64,000 nucleotides of DNA from Vagococcus carniphilus (GTDB taxonomy: Bacteria > Bacillota > Bacilli > Lactobacillales > Vagococcaceae), in contig NZ_CP060720.1 of the NCBI RefSeq assembly GCF_014397115.1, forward strand, positions 1,566,001 to 1,630,000, read 5' to 3'. Shown piece after piece: positions 52,983-63,533 of the stretch. A model generated the notes under the pieces. That model had not been told where the DNA came from, ran no database searches, and saw only the letters and a program-made list of their open reading frames with translations. Within the stretch, counting starts at the first letter, position 1; each line of letters begins with the position of its first letter. A program made the translations under genes and the position numbers.

Positions 52983-53423
52983 GTGAAACACCAATTAGAT
53001 AATGCCATAAAGATTATTAAAGAAAATGGATACAAATATACGAAAAAAAGAGAAGAAATTCTTCTTTTCTTAATTGAAGAAAATAGATACGTTGGTGCAA
53101 TTGAAGTTTTTGACTTTATGAATAAACAATATCAAGGTATTAGTTATGACACAATCTATCGAAACTTACGAGATTTCACAAAAATGGATTTATTGGAAGA
53201 AACAGAATTAATGGGTGAAAAAAAATTCAGATTTCACTGTGATGTATCCAGTAATCATGATCATAGCCACCATCATCATCATTTTATATGTACGAGCTGT
53301 GGTTGGACTAAAGAAATTAATTTGTGCCCAATGGATTTTTTCAGTGAACAACTTCCAGATTGTAAAATCGAGAGTCATCGCTTTGAAATTTTAGGAAAAT
53401 GCCAAAAATGTTTAAAAAAGTGA
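52983..53423 (+). CDS. zur: Fur-family regulator, probably the zinc regulator Zur
   Basis: About 146 residues: an N-terminal winged helix (KKREEILLFLIEENRY, then YDTIYRNLRDF) and a C-terminal metal domain. A very histidine-rich stretch (NHDHSHHHHHF) is followed by CTSC and CQKC, the structural zinc cysteines. The CPMD and histidine pattern favours Zur over Fur or PerR. GTG at 52983 is chosen for GAGGTG seven bases before it; GTG 52974 is the alternative. Confidence 0.85.
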   Translation: MKHQLDNAIKIIKENGYKYTKKREEILLFLIEENRYVGAIEVFDFMNKQYQGISYDTIYRNLRDFTKMDLLEETELMGEKKFRFHCDVSSNHDHSHHHHHFICTSCGWTKEINLCPMDFFSEQLPDCKIESHRFEILGKCQKCLKK

Positions 53424-53535
53424 AACTCGTAGTTGACTGAAAAAACGACTTTGGTTATAATATATAACGAACGGTTTTTTGTTTATTACAATATATGAAA
53501 AACGGTTACCAAAAAGTTTGGAGGGAGGGATTCAT

Positions 53536-53712
53536 ATGTCAAAAACTGTTGTTCGTAAAAACGAATCATTAGATGACGCTCTTCGTCGCTTCAAACGTTC
53601 CGTTTCAAAAACTGGTACTTTACAAGAGTATCGTAAACGTGAATTTTACGAAAAACCAAGTGTTAAGCGTAAGAAAAAGTCTGAAGCTGCAAGAAAACGT
53701 AAAAAATACTAA
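53536..53712 (+). CDS. rpsU: 30S ribosomal protein S21
   Basis: A 58-residue, very basic S21 ([21 protein letters not shown]-terminal lysine-rich tail). It is part of the small subunit near the anti-Shine-Dalgarno region. GGAGGGAGG before the ATG is exceptionally strong. An in-frame ATT-side extension upstream is not supported. It precedes yqeY, as in Bacillus. Confidence 0.96.
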   Translation: MSKTVVRKNESLDDALRRFKRSVSKTGTLQEYRKREFYEKPSVKRKKKSEAARKRKKY

Positions 53713-53739
53713 TCTTCAACGAATGGATCTGATGATATT

Positions 53740-54183
53740 ATGTCACTTTTAGAAACGTTAAATGATGATATCAAAGTAGCGATGAAAAGTAAGGACAAAG
53801 AAGCCTTAGCTATTTTAAGAATGATTAAGACTTCAATCCAGAACGAACAAATTAATAAGGGAGAGGATTTGTCTCCTGACGAAGAATTGACGTTAGTTTC
53901 TCGTGAGATGAAACAACGCAAGGAATCTCTGAGTGAATTTGAAAAAGCAGGTCGTAGTGACTTGGTTGAGCAAGCAAGCTTCGGAATTTCTATTGTTGCT
54001 CGTTATTTACCCGAACAACTTTCAGATGAAGAGTTAAAAAGTATCATTACAGAAGCCATTGCTTCTGTTGATGCAACGTCAATGAAAGATTTTGGGAAAG
54101 TAATGGGTGTGGTTATGCCAAAAACAAAAGGAAAAGCCGATGGACAAAAAATTAATGCCCTTGTTAAAGAGTTAATATCTTAA
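53740..54183 (+). CDS. yqeY: GatB/YqeY domain protein
   Basis: A 147-residue helical protein homologous to the tail domain of GatB. Features are SLLETLNDDIKVAMKSKDKE and FGKVMGVVMPKTKGKADGQ. It is often beside rpsU and is presumed to bind tRNA, but the role is not established. The ribosome binding site is poor, so translation may depend on rpsU. Terminator follows. Confidence 0.9.
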   Translation: MSLLETLNDDIKVAMKSKDKEALAILRMIKTSIQNEQINKGEDLSPDEELTLVSREMKQRKESLSEFEKAGRSDLVEQASFGISIVARYLPEQLSDEELKSIITEAIASVDATSMKDFGKVMGVVMPKTKGKADGQKINALVKELIS

Positions 54184-54189
54184 ATCCAT

Positions 54190-54226
54190 AATAAGTAGCA
54201 GGTGAAAACTTGCTGCTTATTTTTTT
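54190..54226 (+). terminator. Terminator after yqeY
   Basis: An 11-bp stem with one G-T pair (54190-54200 with 54211-54221) and seven T. Confidence 0.85.
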
Positions 54227-54309
54227 GTATTTTTTGACATCTCTTTTTCATATTCAATATTTGTGGTATTATTTACTAGTGATAGATTATTAAAGGAGCT
54301 GTACGTTAT

Positions 54310-55269
54310 TTGACAAATATAGATGAAAAATCAATTGATATTGTTTTAAATGATCAGGTAGATGCAAATGAGATCTTTGGGGCTCATGATAAACATCTAA
54401 CTATTTTAGAAGATTATTTAAATGTCACAATATCAAGTCGTGGTGAGATTGTACGTATTTCTGGTGAAGAACCAAACGCTACTTATGCTCACGAAATATT
54501 AAAAAATTTACAAAAATTAGTTTTGCGCAGTCATAAAATTAATTCAACAGATGTTGTTACAGCTATTCAAATGGCTAAAAAAGGTGAATTAGATAGTTTT
54601 TTATCACTGTATGAAAAAACCATTATTAAAGACTCAAAAGGAAATCCAATTCGTGTTAAAAACACAGGTCAAAAAAATTATGTCGAAGCTGTTAAAAGAA
54701 ATGATGTTGTTTTTGGAATTGGACCGGCAGGAACGGGAAAGACTTTTTTAGCTGTCTGCTTAGCAGTATCTGCACTTAAAAATGGTGAGGTTGAAAAAAT
54801 TATTTTAACGAGGCCGGCAGTAGAAGCAGGAGAAAGTTTAGGTTTTTTACCTGGAGACTTACAAGAAAAGGTTAATCCTTATCTAAGACCTATTTATGAT
54901 GCGTTGTATCAAATTTTAGGAATGGAGCATACAAATCGTTTGATGGAACGTGGCGTCATTGAAATTGCTCCTCTGGCCTATATGAGAGGTCGAACACTTG
55001 AAGAAGCGTTTGTTATTCTTGATGAGGCTCAAAATACGACAAAATCTCAAATGAAGATGTTCTTAACTAGGTTAGGTAATCAATCAAAAATGATTATTAA
55101 TGGTGACCAAACCCAGATCGATTTACCAAAGGGAGTCACTAGTGGATTAGTGCATGCTCAGACCATTTTACAAGATATTAAAAAAATTAAGTTTGTTGAA
55201 TTCTCAACAACAGATGTTGTTCGTCACCCTGTTGTTGCTGACATTATTAAAGCTTATTCAAACGATTAG
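54310..55269 (+). CDS. phoH: PhoH family ATPase
   Basis: A 319-residue PhoH protein with Walker A GPAGTGKTFLA and Walker B FVILDEAQNTT, plus GRTLEEAF before it. PhoH proteins are ATP-dependent RNA helicase-like factors linked to RNA turnover with YbeY, encoded downstream here. The TTG start follows AAAGGAG with a long spacing of about 12. It heads the conserved phoH-pgpH-ybeY-dgkA-era-recO run. Confidence 0.91.
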   Translation: MTNIDEKSIDIVLNDQVDANEIFGAHDKHLTILEDYLNVTISSRGEIVRISGEEPNATYAHEILKNLQKLVLRSHKINSTDVVTAIQMAKKGELDSFLSLYEKTIIKDSKGNPIRVKNTGQKNYVEAVKRNDVVFGIGPAGTGKTFLAVCLAVSALKNGEVEKIILTRPAVEAGESLGFLPGDLQEKVNPYLRPIYDALYQILGMEHTNRLMERGVIEIAPLAYMRGRTLEEAFVILDEAQNTTKSQMKMFLTRLGNQSKMIINGDQTQIDLPKGVTSGLVHAQTILQDIKKIKFVEFSTTDVVRHPVVADIIKAYSND

Positions 55270-55299
55270 TTAATGATTCCTTAGTAAAGGAGGATAAAC

Positions 55300-57498
55300 A
55301 TGAAAGTTAATTTTAAGGAGATACAAGAAAAGCTAGGGAAGAAATTTCTTCCTCTTGTATTAGTTGTTTTATCTTTATTATTATTCTTTTTAATGAGTGG
55401 AAGCATTCACCAAAAGCAACAAGTTTTTAAAGAAGGCCAGTTAGCTGAGGAAACAATACGTGCTAACAAAACAATCGAAAATAAAAAAGAAACTGAAGAT
55501 AAGCAACAATTAGCCAAAGAGAGTGTTCCACCAGAATATACTTATGATGCGAATAAAGCTAAAAATCAAGTTAATTTAGTTACTTCATTATTTGATATGA
55601 TACAAAAAACAAATGCTGAGGCAGAAAAGAAATACAATGATGAACTTGATAAGGCGAAAGATAAGAAAACAGTCAATGAAATAAGTGTGGAAGAAAGAAT
55701 CCCGATGTTAAAATCTCAATTCGAGAAACTAAACCCAAATGATTTAACTTATTTTCAATCTTATCCAGATTCATTTTACGAGCAACTATTTTCATTCTCT
55801 GCTGACGAGTTAAAACGCGTTAGAGAACAAAGTTTAACTGTTGTTGATGAAGTGATGAATAAAAAAATAAGAAATTCGACTTTACAAGTTGAAAAACAAA
55901 CAGCTAAAGAAAGATTACAATACGTTGATATTACAACATCGATGAGACAAGCAATCAATACAATTATTGACAAGTCAATTGTTGTTAATGAAATTGCTAA
56001 TGAAAAAGTAACTGAACAATTAAAAGAAAATGCGAAAAATAATGTTCAACCTGTGATGATTTATCAAGGTGAAATCATCGTTAGAGAAGGTGAACAAATA
56101 GACGCCAAAGCAATGGAAAAAATTAAAGTGCTTGGTTTAACGAATCAATCAACATCTGTTTTTCCAATGCTAGCTCTTATACTGACGTTAATTTTACAAA
56201 TCAGTTTAATTATTTATATAACTAAAACACAAGATAATTCTAAGGATAAAATTAAGAATATTCTATTTTATGCTTGCAGTATTTTAGTGGCAATTTTCTT
56301 TATGAAGTTGCTGTATCTTTTCCAAAAAGATACGTTTAGTAATGTGGCACTTCTGTTCCCAGCAGCATTTGTTCCGGTTATTTTGACAATGTTTATGAAC
56401 CGAAAATGGGGGCTTTTAGTTGCCATGTTCCAGTCGATTTTTTCAATCTTTATTTTTTATAATTTAGCAGGAACAACGAGTTTACTCGTTATTACCCTTT
56501 ATTATGCATTTACTGGTTGTATTGCTACGTTTTTAGTAAAAAGACGAATTGAGTCTCAAATCAAATCAGCTTTCTTCTTGCTGATTATTGTGCCTGTTCT
56601 GTTTATTGCTATCTTAACAGCTTACCAAGGTCTTGATTTTGGTGATAGTAAAACGTTAACCAGTTTGTTTATTGCTTCAGCCAGTGGTATTTTCTCATTC
56701 ATCCTTTCAATTGGACTACATCCATATATTGAATTAATGTTGAATGATGATAGTGTGATTGTTTTGAATGAGTTAAGTAATCCAAATCAACCACTACTTA
56801 AACGCCTGTTACAAGAAGCACCAGGAACTTATCATCATAGTATGATGGTGGCTAGTCTCAGTGCTAACGCTGTTGCTGAAATTGGTGGTCGTTCCTTATT
56901 AACACGTGTTGCTTGCTATTACCATGATATTGGTAAGATTAAACATGCTAACTTCTTTGTTGAGAATTTACCTGATGGAGCGGAAAACCCACACAATTTC
57001 TTGCTACCGTCTGATAGTAAAGAAATTATCTTTTCACACGTAACAGAAGGTGTCAAAATTTTAGAAGAGGCTAACATGCCACAATTTGTTATTGATGTCT
57101 GCCAGCAGCATCATGGAACAACACTTATGAAATATTTCTATATTAAAGAAAAAGAAAGAAATGAAGAGACACAAGAAGAAACATTTAGATACCCTGGTCC
57201 TAAACCTCAATCAAGAGAAGCTGGTGTCATTAATATTGCAGATAGTGCAGAAGCAGCGGTTAGGGCTATGGATCATCCAACCAATGCAAAAATTGCTGAA
57301 TTTGTCCATAATTTAATTCGTTCAAGACTTGAAGATGGACAATTAAATGAATCGGGGTTAACCTTAGATGAAATTGCTTTAGTGGAAAAATCAATCGTGG
57401 ATGGTTTATGTAGTACATTCCATTCTCGTATTAAGTATCCTAAGATGAAATCAGAAGCAGAAAAGATGAAGCAAGAGCAGGAAGGAAGAAAAGTTTAA
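55300..57498 (+). CDS. pgpH: Cyclic-di-AMP phosphodiesterase PgpH (YqfF, 7TM-HD)
   Basis: A 732-residue protein with an N-terminal membrane segment, an extracellular domain of about 240 residues, seven membrane segments (about 285-490) and a cytoplasmic HD domain (about 500-700). HD motif residues are in [12 protein letters not shown] and [14 protein letters not shown], with further histidines in FSHVTEGV and QQHHGTT. It degrades c-di-AMP to pApA. GGAGG ribosome binding site. Two bases separate it from ybeY. Confidence 0.93.
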   Translation: MKVNFKEIQEKLGKKFLPLVLVVLSLLLFFLMSGSIHQKQQVFKEGQLAEETIRANKTIENKKETEDKQQLAKESVPPEYTYDANKAKNQVNLVTSLFDMIQKTNAEAEKKYNDELDKAKDKKTVNEISVEERIPMLKSQFEKLNPNDLTYFQSYPDSFYEQLFSFSADELKRVREQSLTVVDEVMNKKIRNSTLQVEKQTAKERLQYVDITTSMRQAINTIIDKSIVVNEIANEKVTEQLKENAKNNVQPVMIYQGEIIVREGEQIDAKAMEKIKVLGLTNQSTSVFPMLALILTLILQISLIIYITKTQDNSKDKIKNILFYACSILVAIFFMKLLYLFQKDTFSNVALLFPAAFVPVILTMFMNRKWGLLVAMFQSIFSIFIFYNLAGTTSLLVITLYYAFTGCIATFLVKRRIESQIKSAFFLLIIVPVLFIAILTAYQGLDFGDSKTLTSLFIASASGIFSFILSIGLHPYIELMLNDDSVIVLNELSNPNQPLLKRLLQEAPGTYHHSMMVASLSANAVAEIGGRSLLTRVACYYHDIGKIKHANFFVENLPDGAENPHNFLLPSDSKEIIFSHVTEGVKILEEANMPQFVIDVCQQHHGTTLMKYFYIKEKERNEETQEETFRYPGPKPQSREAGVINIADSAEAAVRAMDHPTNAKIAEFVHNLIRSRLEDGQLNESGLTLDEIALVEKSIVDGLCSTFHSRIKYPKMKSEAEKMKQEQEGRKV

Positions 57499-57500
57499 CC

Positions 57501-57977
57501 ATGGATATTACAATTGTTGATAAAACAAAAGAATTAACAACAGAACAACTTGAATTAACAAGTGATATTATTGAATTTGCTTCTAAAGAGCCTATTTTAG
57601 AGATGACTGATGATACTGAAATGTCAGTTACTTTTGTAAATAACGAAGAAATTCATGAAATTAACCGAAGATATCGAGATAAAAATGCACCAACAGATGT
57701 CATCAGTTTCGCTTTAGAAGATGAAGGAGACGATGAAATGCCAGTTATTATGGAAGGATTTGATATTCCAAGAAATATTGGTGACATTATCGTTTCTGTT
57801 GAAAAAATAACTGAACAGGCAGAAGAATTTAATCACTCATTTGAAAGAGAGCTTGGCTTTTTAGTAGTCCATGGATTTTTACATTTAAATGGTTTTGACC
57901 ATATGAATGAGGCAGATGAAAAAGAGATGTTTGATTTACAAAGAAAGATATTAGATGATTATGGACTTAAAAGATAA
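57501..57977 (+). CDS. ybeY: Endoribonuclease YbeY
   Basis: A 158-residue metalloprotein with the zinc motif H-G-x-L-H-L-x-G-x-D-H ([12 protein letters not shown], near 123-134) and [15 protein letters not shown]. It acts in 16S rRNA 3'-end maturation and RNA quality control. It overlaps dgkA by 23 bases. Confidence 0.95.
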   Translation: MDITIVDKTKELTTEQLELTSDIIEFASKEPILEMTDDTEMSVTFVNNEEIHEINRRYRDKNAPTDVISFALEDEGDDEMPVIMEGFDIPRNIGDIIVSVEKITEQAEEFNHSFERELGFLVVHGFLHLNGFDHMNEADEKEMFDLQRKILDDYGLKR

Positions 57978-58356
57978 GAATAAAATTACTAAAAATAAAA
58001 CATTTTTAGAATCATTTAGTCATGCTTTATTTGGAATAAAGACAGTTATGCAAGAAGAAAGAAACATGAAATATCATGTTTCTTTTAGTGTATTAGCTGT
58101 ATTAATGAGTTTTTTATTCAAGATTTCAATAATAGAATGGGGCTTTATTATCTTTTCTATTTTTTTAGTATTAATCACAGAAATAATGAATACTTGCTTT
58201 GAAAATTTAGTTGACTTAGTGACTGATTACAAGTACCATGAGTTAGCGAAAAAGGTAAAGGATATGGCCGCAGGAGCCGTTTTATTAACAGCGTTATCTG
58301 CTTGTATTATTGGAGCTATCATCTTTTTGCCGAGAATATGGCAGTTAATTTTTTAA
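57955..58356 (+). CDS. dgkA: Undecaprenol/diacylglycerol kinase DgkA
   Basis: A 133-residue membrane kinase with three segments (about 45-60, 63-82, 105-125). Family features are [21 protein letters not shown] and [15 protein letters not shown]. In Gram-positives it mainly phosphorylates undecaprenol for cell-wall lipid supply. ATG at 57955 or, six bases on, 57961; both lie in ybeY. Confidence 0.92.
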   Translation: MIMDLKDKNKITKNKTFLESFSHALFGIKTVMQEERNMKYHVSFSVLAVLMSFLFKISIIEWGFIIFSIFLVLITEIMNTCFENLVDLVTDYKYHELAKKVKDMAAGAVLLTALSACIIGAIIFLPRIWQLIF

Positions 58357-58369
58357 ACGGAGGAATAGA

Positions 58370-59275
58370 ATGTATAAAGAAGGATTTAAATCAGGATTTG
58401 TTGCTATCATAGGACGTCCGAATGTTGGGAAATCAACATTATTAAATAGAATTGTTGCTCAGAAGATTGCTATCATGAGTGATAAAGCACAAACAACACG
58501 TAATAAAATTCAAGGTGTTTACACCACTAAAAATGAACAAATTGTATTCATTGATACGCCTGGTATCCATAAACCTAAAACTAAATTAGGTGATTTTATG
58601 GTTGAAACAGCCTACAGTGCTATTCGAGAAGTTGATGCTGTATTATTTATGGTTAGTGCTGATCAGCCCAGAGGTCGTGGCGATGATTTTATTATTGAAC
58701 GTTTAAAAAATGCGAAAGCGCCTGTCTACTTAATCATTAATAAAATTGATACGGTACATCCAGATCAATTGTTACCAATTATCGAAGACTATCGTAACGA
58801 GTTTGATTTTACAGAAATTATTCCAATCTCAGCTACAGAAGGTAACAATGTTGAAACGTTATTATCAACTTTAGTAGATGATCTACCTGAAGGTCCTCAA
58901 TTTTATCCTGAAGACCAAGTAACAGATCATCCTGAGTATTTTATCGTTTCTGAATTAATTAGAGAGAAAGTACTTCATTTAACAGAACAAGAAGTACCTC
59001 ATTCAATTGCGGTTATTACAGAAAGTATGAAACGAGATGAGTTTGACAAGATTCATATTCAAGCAACGATTATTGTAGAGCGTGATAGTCAAAAAGGAAT
59101 TATTATCGGTAAGGGCGGGAAAATGTTGAAAAACATTGGTGTTAAGAGCCGTAAAGATATTGAAAATCTTTTAGGGAATAAAGTTTATTTAGAGCTTTGG
59201 GTAAAAGTACAAAAAAATTGGCGCGATAAACAAAAAGATTTACAAAACTTTGGCTACCGAGAAATGGATTATTAA
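58370..59275 (+). CDS. era: GTPase Era
   Basis: A 301-residue GTPase with G1 [13 protein letters not shown]3 DTPGIHK, G4 NKID and a C-terminal KH domain ([15 protein letters not shown]). It binds 16S rRNA 3' ends and controls 30S maturation. CGGAGGA ribosome binding site. It follows dgkA by 13 bases. Confidence 0.96.
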   Translation: MYKEGFKSGFVAIIGRPNVGKSTLLNRIVAQKIAIMSDKAQTTRNKIQGVYTTKNEQIVFIDTPGIHKPKTKLGDFMVETAYSAIREVDAVLFMVSADQPRGRGDDFIIERLKNAKAPVYLIINKIDTVHPDQLLPIIEDYRNEFDFTEIIPISATEGNNVETLLSTLVDDLPEGPQFYPEDQVTDHPEYFIVSELIREKVLHLTEQEVPHSIAVITESMKRDEFDKIHIQATIIVERDSQKGIIIGKGGKMLKNIGVKSRKDIENLLGNKVYLELWVKVQKNWRDKQKDLQNFGYREMDY

Positions 59276-59292
59276 GTCGAATCATAACAAGC

Positions 59293-59346
59293 AAGATGTC
59301 TACTTTTTGAGAGTATAACTCAAGTGGTGGCATCTTCCTTTTTCTT
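59293..59346 (+). terminator. Imperfect terminator between era and recO
   Basis: AAGATG (59293-59298) and CATCTT (59331-59336) close a long imperfect hairpin with an inner TTGAG/CTCAA stem, followed by a T-rich run. Confidence 0.6.
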
Positions 59347-59366
59347 TTGAAAGGGGGAATTACTCA

Positions 59367-60140
59367 GTGAAACATCAAGAAGAAATAAAAGGCTTGGTTT
59401 TATTTTCAAAAAATTACCGAGAAAAAGATCGATTAGTTAAATTATTTACAGAGTCAAGGGGAAAGAAAATGTTTTTTGTTAAAGGAGCTAATCGAAAAAA
59501 TAATCCTTTAACAGCAGCTATTCAACCTTTTACCAAGGCAACTTACATAGCAGATATGAAAGATGAAGGTCTCTCTTTTTTAAATAACGTAAAAGAAATT
59601 GAACCACTGGAAGAAATTCAAAAAGATATTTTTATTTCAGCTTATGGAACTTATATATTAAATTTAGTGGATGCAGCGATTGAAGATAATATATATGATC
59701 CACAACTTTATGGCTTTACAAATCAAGCTTTAGATCTATTAAATAAATCTTATGATCCTGAGATTATTACCAATATTTTTGAAATCCAATTGTTAGAGCG
59801 TTTTGGGATAAAGCTAAATTGGCAAAGTTGCTCTATATGCGCTAATCAAAAAGGGAAGTTTGATTTTTCTTATCAATATCATGGGTTACTGTGTGAGCAG
59901 CATTTTCATATGGATGAGAGACGGTCTCATTTCAATCCAACAGCGATTCATTTTTTACGAATTTTTTCTAATATTCGCTATTCTCAAATCAATCAAATTA
60001 ATTTAAAACCGGAAACAAAACAAGCTATTCGACTTGTTTTAGATGATTTATATAGCGAATATGTAGGGATTCATTTGAAAAGTAAAAAATTTATAGATGA
60101 AATGAAAAATTGGGAAAACTTACTAAAGAAGGAAAATTAG
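59367..60140 (+). CDS. recO: DNA repair protein RecO
   Basis: A 257-residue RecO with an N-terminal OB fold (EIKGLVLFSKNYREKDRLVKL) and a helical domain. The zinc-finger-like site is CSICANQKGKFDF with a later CEQH. It helps load RecA at gaps with RecF/RecR. GTG start after AAGGGGG. It follows era as in many Firmicutes. Confidence 0.93.
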   Translation: MKHQEEIKGLVLFSKNYREKDRLVKLFTESRGKKMFFVKGANRKNNPLTAAIQPFTKATYIADMKDEGLSFLNNVKEIEPLEEIQKDIFISAYGTYILNLVDAAIEDNIYDPQLYGFTNQALDLLNKSYDPEIITNIFEIQLLERFGIKLNWQSCSICANQKGKFDFSYQYHGLLCEQHFHMDERRSHFNPTAIHFLRIFSNIRYSQINQINLKPETKQAIRLVLDDLYSEYVGIHLKSKKFIDEMKNWENLLKKEN

Positions 60141-60151
60141 TCGTTCCCTTA

Positions 60152-60180
60152 TTGACAAATAATAAGACAAGGATTAATAT
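60152..60180 (+). promoter_or_regulatory. Sigma-A promoter for glyQS
   Basis: TTGACA (60152-60157), 17-base spacer, TAATAT (60175-60180). A near-consensus promoter about 240 bases before glyQ, upstream of the T-box leader. Confidence 0.82.
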
Positions 60181-60189
60181 GTACTTAAT

Positions 60190-60400
60190 AATATAATCAT
60201 TACGTTGAAAGAACTAAGTAAAAAATAAAGAATCTGTTTAGCGAATTTGGGTTAGTGAGAGCCAAATATAAAGAGGATTATTTTTGAAGGCACTCTGGAG
60301 TAATTAAAGAAGCTGCCAATAGGTACTATTGGAAGTAGGGTGGAACCGCGATAAATTATCGTCCCTATGTTTGATAAAAGTCAAACATAGGGACTTTTTG
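60190..60400 (+). promoter_or_regulatory. Glycine T-box riboswitch controlling glyQS
   Basis: The leader has the T-box sequence AGGGTGGAACCGCG (60337-60350), which pairs with the uncharged tRNA 3' end. Stem I includes GGGTTAGTGAGAGCC, and GAAGGCACTCT carries the likely specifier codon GGC (60289-60291) for tRNA-Gly. A perfect 14-bp terminator (60361-60374 with 60381-60394) plus T-run follows. Uncharged tRNA-Gly should switch to the antiterminator and turn the operon on. Confidence 0.92.
60361..60400 (+). terminator. T-box-controlled terminator
   Basis: Perfect 14-bp stem, 6-nt loop and five T. Its 5' arm overlaps the region that would pair in the antiterminator with the T-box bulge. Confidence 0.9.
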
Positions 60401-60421
60401 TATTTTAAAGGAGGAAGAAAA

Positions 60422-61318
60422 ATGAGTCACAAATTAACCGTTCAAGAAATGATTTTGACGCTGCAAAAGTATTGGTCTGATCAAGGCTGTATGTTAATGC
60501 AATCTTATGATACTGAAAAGGGAGCCGGAACAATGAGTCCGTATACTTTTTTAAGAGCAATTGGGCCAGAACCTTGGAATGCTGCTTACGTTGAACCTTC
60601 AAGAAGACCAGCAGATGGTCGTTATGGTGATAACCCAAATCGTTTGTATCAACATCATCAATTTCAAGTTGTGATGAAACCTTCACCACAAAATATCCAA
60701 GAATTGTATTTAGAAAGCTTGAAATTGCTAGGGATTGATCCACTACAACATGATATTCGTTTTGTAGAAGATAACTGGGAAAATCCTTCTATGGGTTGTG
60801 CCGGATTAGGCTGGGAAGTTTGGTTAGATGGTATGGAAATAACTCAGTTTACTTATTTCCAACAAGTTGGTGGTTTAGAGTGTAAACCTGTAACCTCTGA
60901 AATTACATATGGAATTGAACGTTTGGCTTCATACATTCAAGAAGTTGATAGTGTTTATGACTTGGAATGGACTAATGGAGTTAAATATGGTGAAATTTTT
61001 GTTCAACCAGAATTTGAACATTCAGTTTATTCATTTGAAACAAGTGATCAAGATATGTTACTTAATTTATTTAATACTTATGAAGCAGAAGCTAAACGTT
61101 GTATCGAAAAACAATTGGTTCATCCTGCGTATGATTTTGTTTTAAAATGTAGTCACACATTTAACTTGCTTGATGCAAGAGGAGCTGTTTCAGTAACCGA
61201 AAGAGCTGGCTATTTAGCTCGTATTAGAAATATGGCTCGTGAGTTAGCTAAAACTTTTGTAGAAGAAAGAGAAAAACTTGGCTTCCCTCTATTGAAAGAT
61301 TTAAAGGAGGAACAATAA
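60422..61318 (+). CDS. glyQ: Glycyl-tRNA synthetase alpha subunit
   Basis: A 298-residue alpha subunit of the tetrameric glycyl-tRNA synthetase; it holds the active site. Features are [40 protein letters not shown] and [13 protein letters not shown]. The ATG at 60422 has AAAGGAGGA before it; upstream in-frame codons lie in the T-box leader. GlyS follows one base later. Confidence 0.96.
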   Translation: MSHKLTVQEMILTLQKYWSDQGCMLMQSYDTEKGAGTMSPYTFLRAIGPEPWNAAYVEPSRRPADGRYGDNPNRLYQHHQFQVVMKPSPQNIQELYLESLKLLGIDPLQHDIRFVEDNWENPSMGCAGLGWEVWLDGMEITQFTYFQQVGGLECKPVTSEITYGIERLASYIQEVDSVYDLEWTNGVKYGEIFVQPEFEHSVYSFETSDQDMLLNLFNTYEAEAKRCIEKQLVHPAYDFVLKCSHTFNLLDARGAVSVTERAGYLARIRNMARELAKTFVEEREKLGFPLLKDLKEEQ

Positions 61319-61319
61319 G

Positions 61320-63395
61320 ATGACAAAACAATTTTTAATGGAGATTGGTTTAGAAGAAATACCAGCACATATTGTTACACCAAGCATTAATCAGCTTGTT
61401 GAAAAGGTAACTACGTTCTTAAATGAAAATCGTTTAGAATTTACTTCGATTGAATCTTTTTCAACACCAAGAAGATTAGCTATTCGAGTAAATGAATTAG
61501 CTGATAAGCAAACAAACATTGAAGAAAAAGCTAAAGGACCTGCTAAAAGAATTGCTCTTGATAAAGAAGGTGAGTGGAGTAAAGCCGCTCTTGGATTTGC
61601 TCGCGGTCAAAAAGCTTCTTCAGATGATTTGTTCTTTGAGGATTTCAATGGAGAAGAATATGTTTTTGTTAATAAATTCATTGAAGGTAAGTTAGCTGAA
61701 GAAGTTTTAAGTACCTTACCTGAGGTAGTTAAACAAATGACATTCCCTGTATCAATGCATTGGGCTAATTATGACTATAAATTTATTAGACCTGTTCATT
61801 GGTTAGTTAGTTTGTTAGATGATGCTGTTATTCCAATGACTTTATTTAATGTCGCAAGTGGTAGAATATCAAGAGGTCATCGCTTCTTAGGAAAAGAAAC
61901 AGAGATTGCTCATGCTAAAGACTACGAAATGGCTTTAGAAAAAGAATTTGTTATGGTTGATGCAGAAAAACGTAAAGAAACAATTATTAACCAGATCAAA
62001 GAAATCGAAAGAGCAAACAGTTGGATTATTCCGATTGATGACAATCTTTTAGAAGAAGTTAACAATCTTGTTGAGTATCCGACAGCATTTATTGGTGATT
62101 TCGAAGAGCAGTATTTGAATGTTCCATCAGAAATTTTAATTACTTCAATGAAAGAACATCAACGTTATTTTGAAGTATTAAGTCAAAATAACGATTTGTT
62201 GAACCATTTTATAGGTGTAAGAAATGGTAATGAAGAGTTTATCGAAAATGTTGCTAAAGGAAACGCTAAGGTGTTAAAAGCAAGATTAGAAGATGCTGAA
62301 TTTTTCTATCAAGAAGATGTTAAAGGATCAATCGATTCGTATGTTGAAAAATTAAAAAATGTTACTTTCCATGAAAAAATAGGCTCAATGTTCGAGAAAA
62401 TGCAACGAGTAAATGCTATTTCAAAAGTTATTGGAAAACATGTTGGACTTACAGATGCTGAATTAGCTGATTTAGATCGAGCAAGTCAAATTTATAAATT
62501 TGACTTAGTAACACTAATGGTAGATGAATTCCCTGAATTACAAGGAATCATTGGCGAAAAATATGCGTTACTTCATGGTGAAAAGAAAGAAGTTGCTCAA
62601 GCCATTAGAGAACATTATTTACCTAAGTCAAGTGATAGTGATTTACCTGAAAGTAATATCGGTGCTGTTTTAGCTATTTCGGAGAAAATTGATACATTAA
62701 TTACTTTCTTCTCTGTAGGCTTAACGCCAAAAGGCTCAAATGATCCGTATGCATTAAGAAGACAAGCTTATGGTATTATTCGAATCATTGAATCTAAAGG
62801 CTGGACATTCCCAGTTGAAAACTTACATCATGAAATTGAAACAATGATTAATAAAAATGAAGAAAAATTTGGTTTACATTTAGAAGAAACAAATCAATCC
62901 ATCCATACTTTCTTAATGGGTAGAATGAAACAATGGTTTAACGGCAAAAATATCCGTCACGATATTATTGAAGCGGTTATTGAAAGTCGTCAAGATGATT
63001 TAAGTCAAATGTTTGAAGTAGCTGAAATTTTAAAAGCTAATGCGACAAAAAATGATTTTAAACCAAGTGTGGAATCATTAACTCGTGTTATCAATTTAGC
63101 AAGTAAAGCAGATGCTACTGGTAGTTTAGTAGTTGATGAGGCATTATTTGAAAATGAATCAGAGAAAAACTTATACGAGGCTTTTAATGAAATAAAAGAC
63201 AAAGCTTCAACGTTGACATTAACTGAAAACTTTGATGCGCTGAAAAGCCTTAACCCTCTGATTGAAGCCTACTTTGAAAATACAATGGTTATGGTAGATG
63301 ATGAAAAAGTTAGAAATAATCGTTTGGTTCAATTAAGAGAAATAGCGCAAATGGCGTTATCTTTTGCAAGTCTTGATAAACTAATTGTTAAGTAA
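61320..63395 (+). CDS. glyS: Glycyl-tRNA synthetase beta subunit
   Basis: A 691-residue beta subunit that recognises the tRNA. Typical segments are FLMEIGLEEIPAHIVTPS at the start, FPVSMHWANYDYKFIRPVHW and the HD-like region near 400-420 (YALLHGEKKEVAQAIREHYLP). AAAGGAGGA ribosome binding site inside the end of glyQ. A strong terminator follows. Confidence 0.96.
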   Translation: MTKQFLMEIGLEEIPAHIVTPSINQLVEKVTTFLNENRLEFTSIESFSTPRRLAIRVNELADKQTNIEEKAKGPAKRIALDKEGEWSKAALGFARGQKASSDDLFFEDFNGEEYVFVNKFIEGKLAEEVLSTLPEVVKQMTFPVSMHWANYDYKFIRPVHWLVSLLDDAVIPMTLFNVASGRISRGHRFLGKETEIAHAKDYEMALEKEFVMVDAEKRKETIINQIKEIERANSWIIPIDDNLLEEVNNLVEYPTAFIGDFEEQYLNVPSEILITSMKEHQRYFEVLSQNNDLLNHFIGVRNGNEEFIENVAKGNAKVLKARLEDAEFFYQEDVKGSIDSYVEKLKNVTFHEKIGSMFEKMQRVNAISKVIGKHVGLTDAELADLDRASQIYKFDLVTLMVDEFPELQGIIGEKYALLHGEKKEVAQAIREHYLPKSSDSDLPESNIGAVLAISEKIDTLITFFSVGLTPKGSNDPYALRRQAYGIIRIIESKGWTFPVENLHHEIETMINKNEEKFGLHLEETNQSIHTFLMGRMKQWFNGKNIRHDIIEAVIESRQDDLSQMFEVAEILKANATKNDFKPSVESLTRVINLASKADATGSLVVDEALFENESEKNLYEAFNEIKDKASTLTLTENFDALKSLNPLIEAYFENTMVMVDDEKVRNNRLVQLREIAQMALSFASLDKLIVK

Positions 63396-63410
63396 AAATA
63401 AAGCTAATTA

Positions 63411-63457
63411 AAGAAAAAGGATAACAGGATATTTGAACATTCTGTTATCCTTTTTTT
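63411..63457 (+). terminator. Terminator after glyS
   Basis: AAAGGATAACAG pairs with CTGTTATCCTTT around a GATATTTGAACATT-type loop, followed by seven T. Confidence 0.85.
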
Positions 63458-63533
63458 GATTAATGATGCACATATTTTAAAAGAATGTTAAAATATTATT
63501 AAGAAAAGAATAAGAAAAAAAGGAGTGAACAAA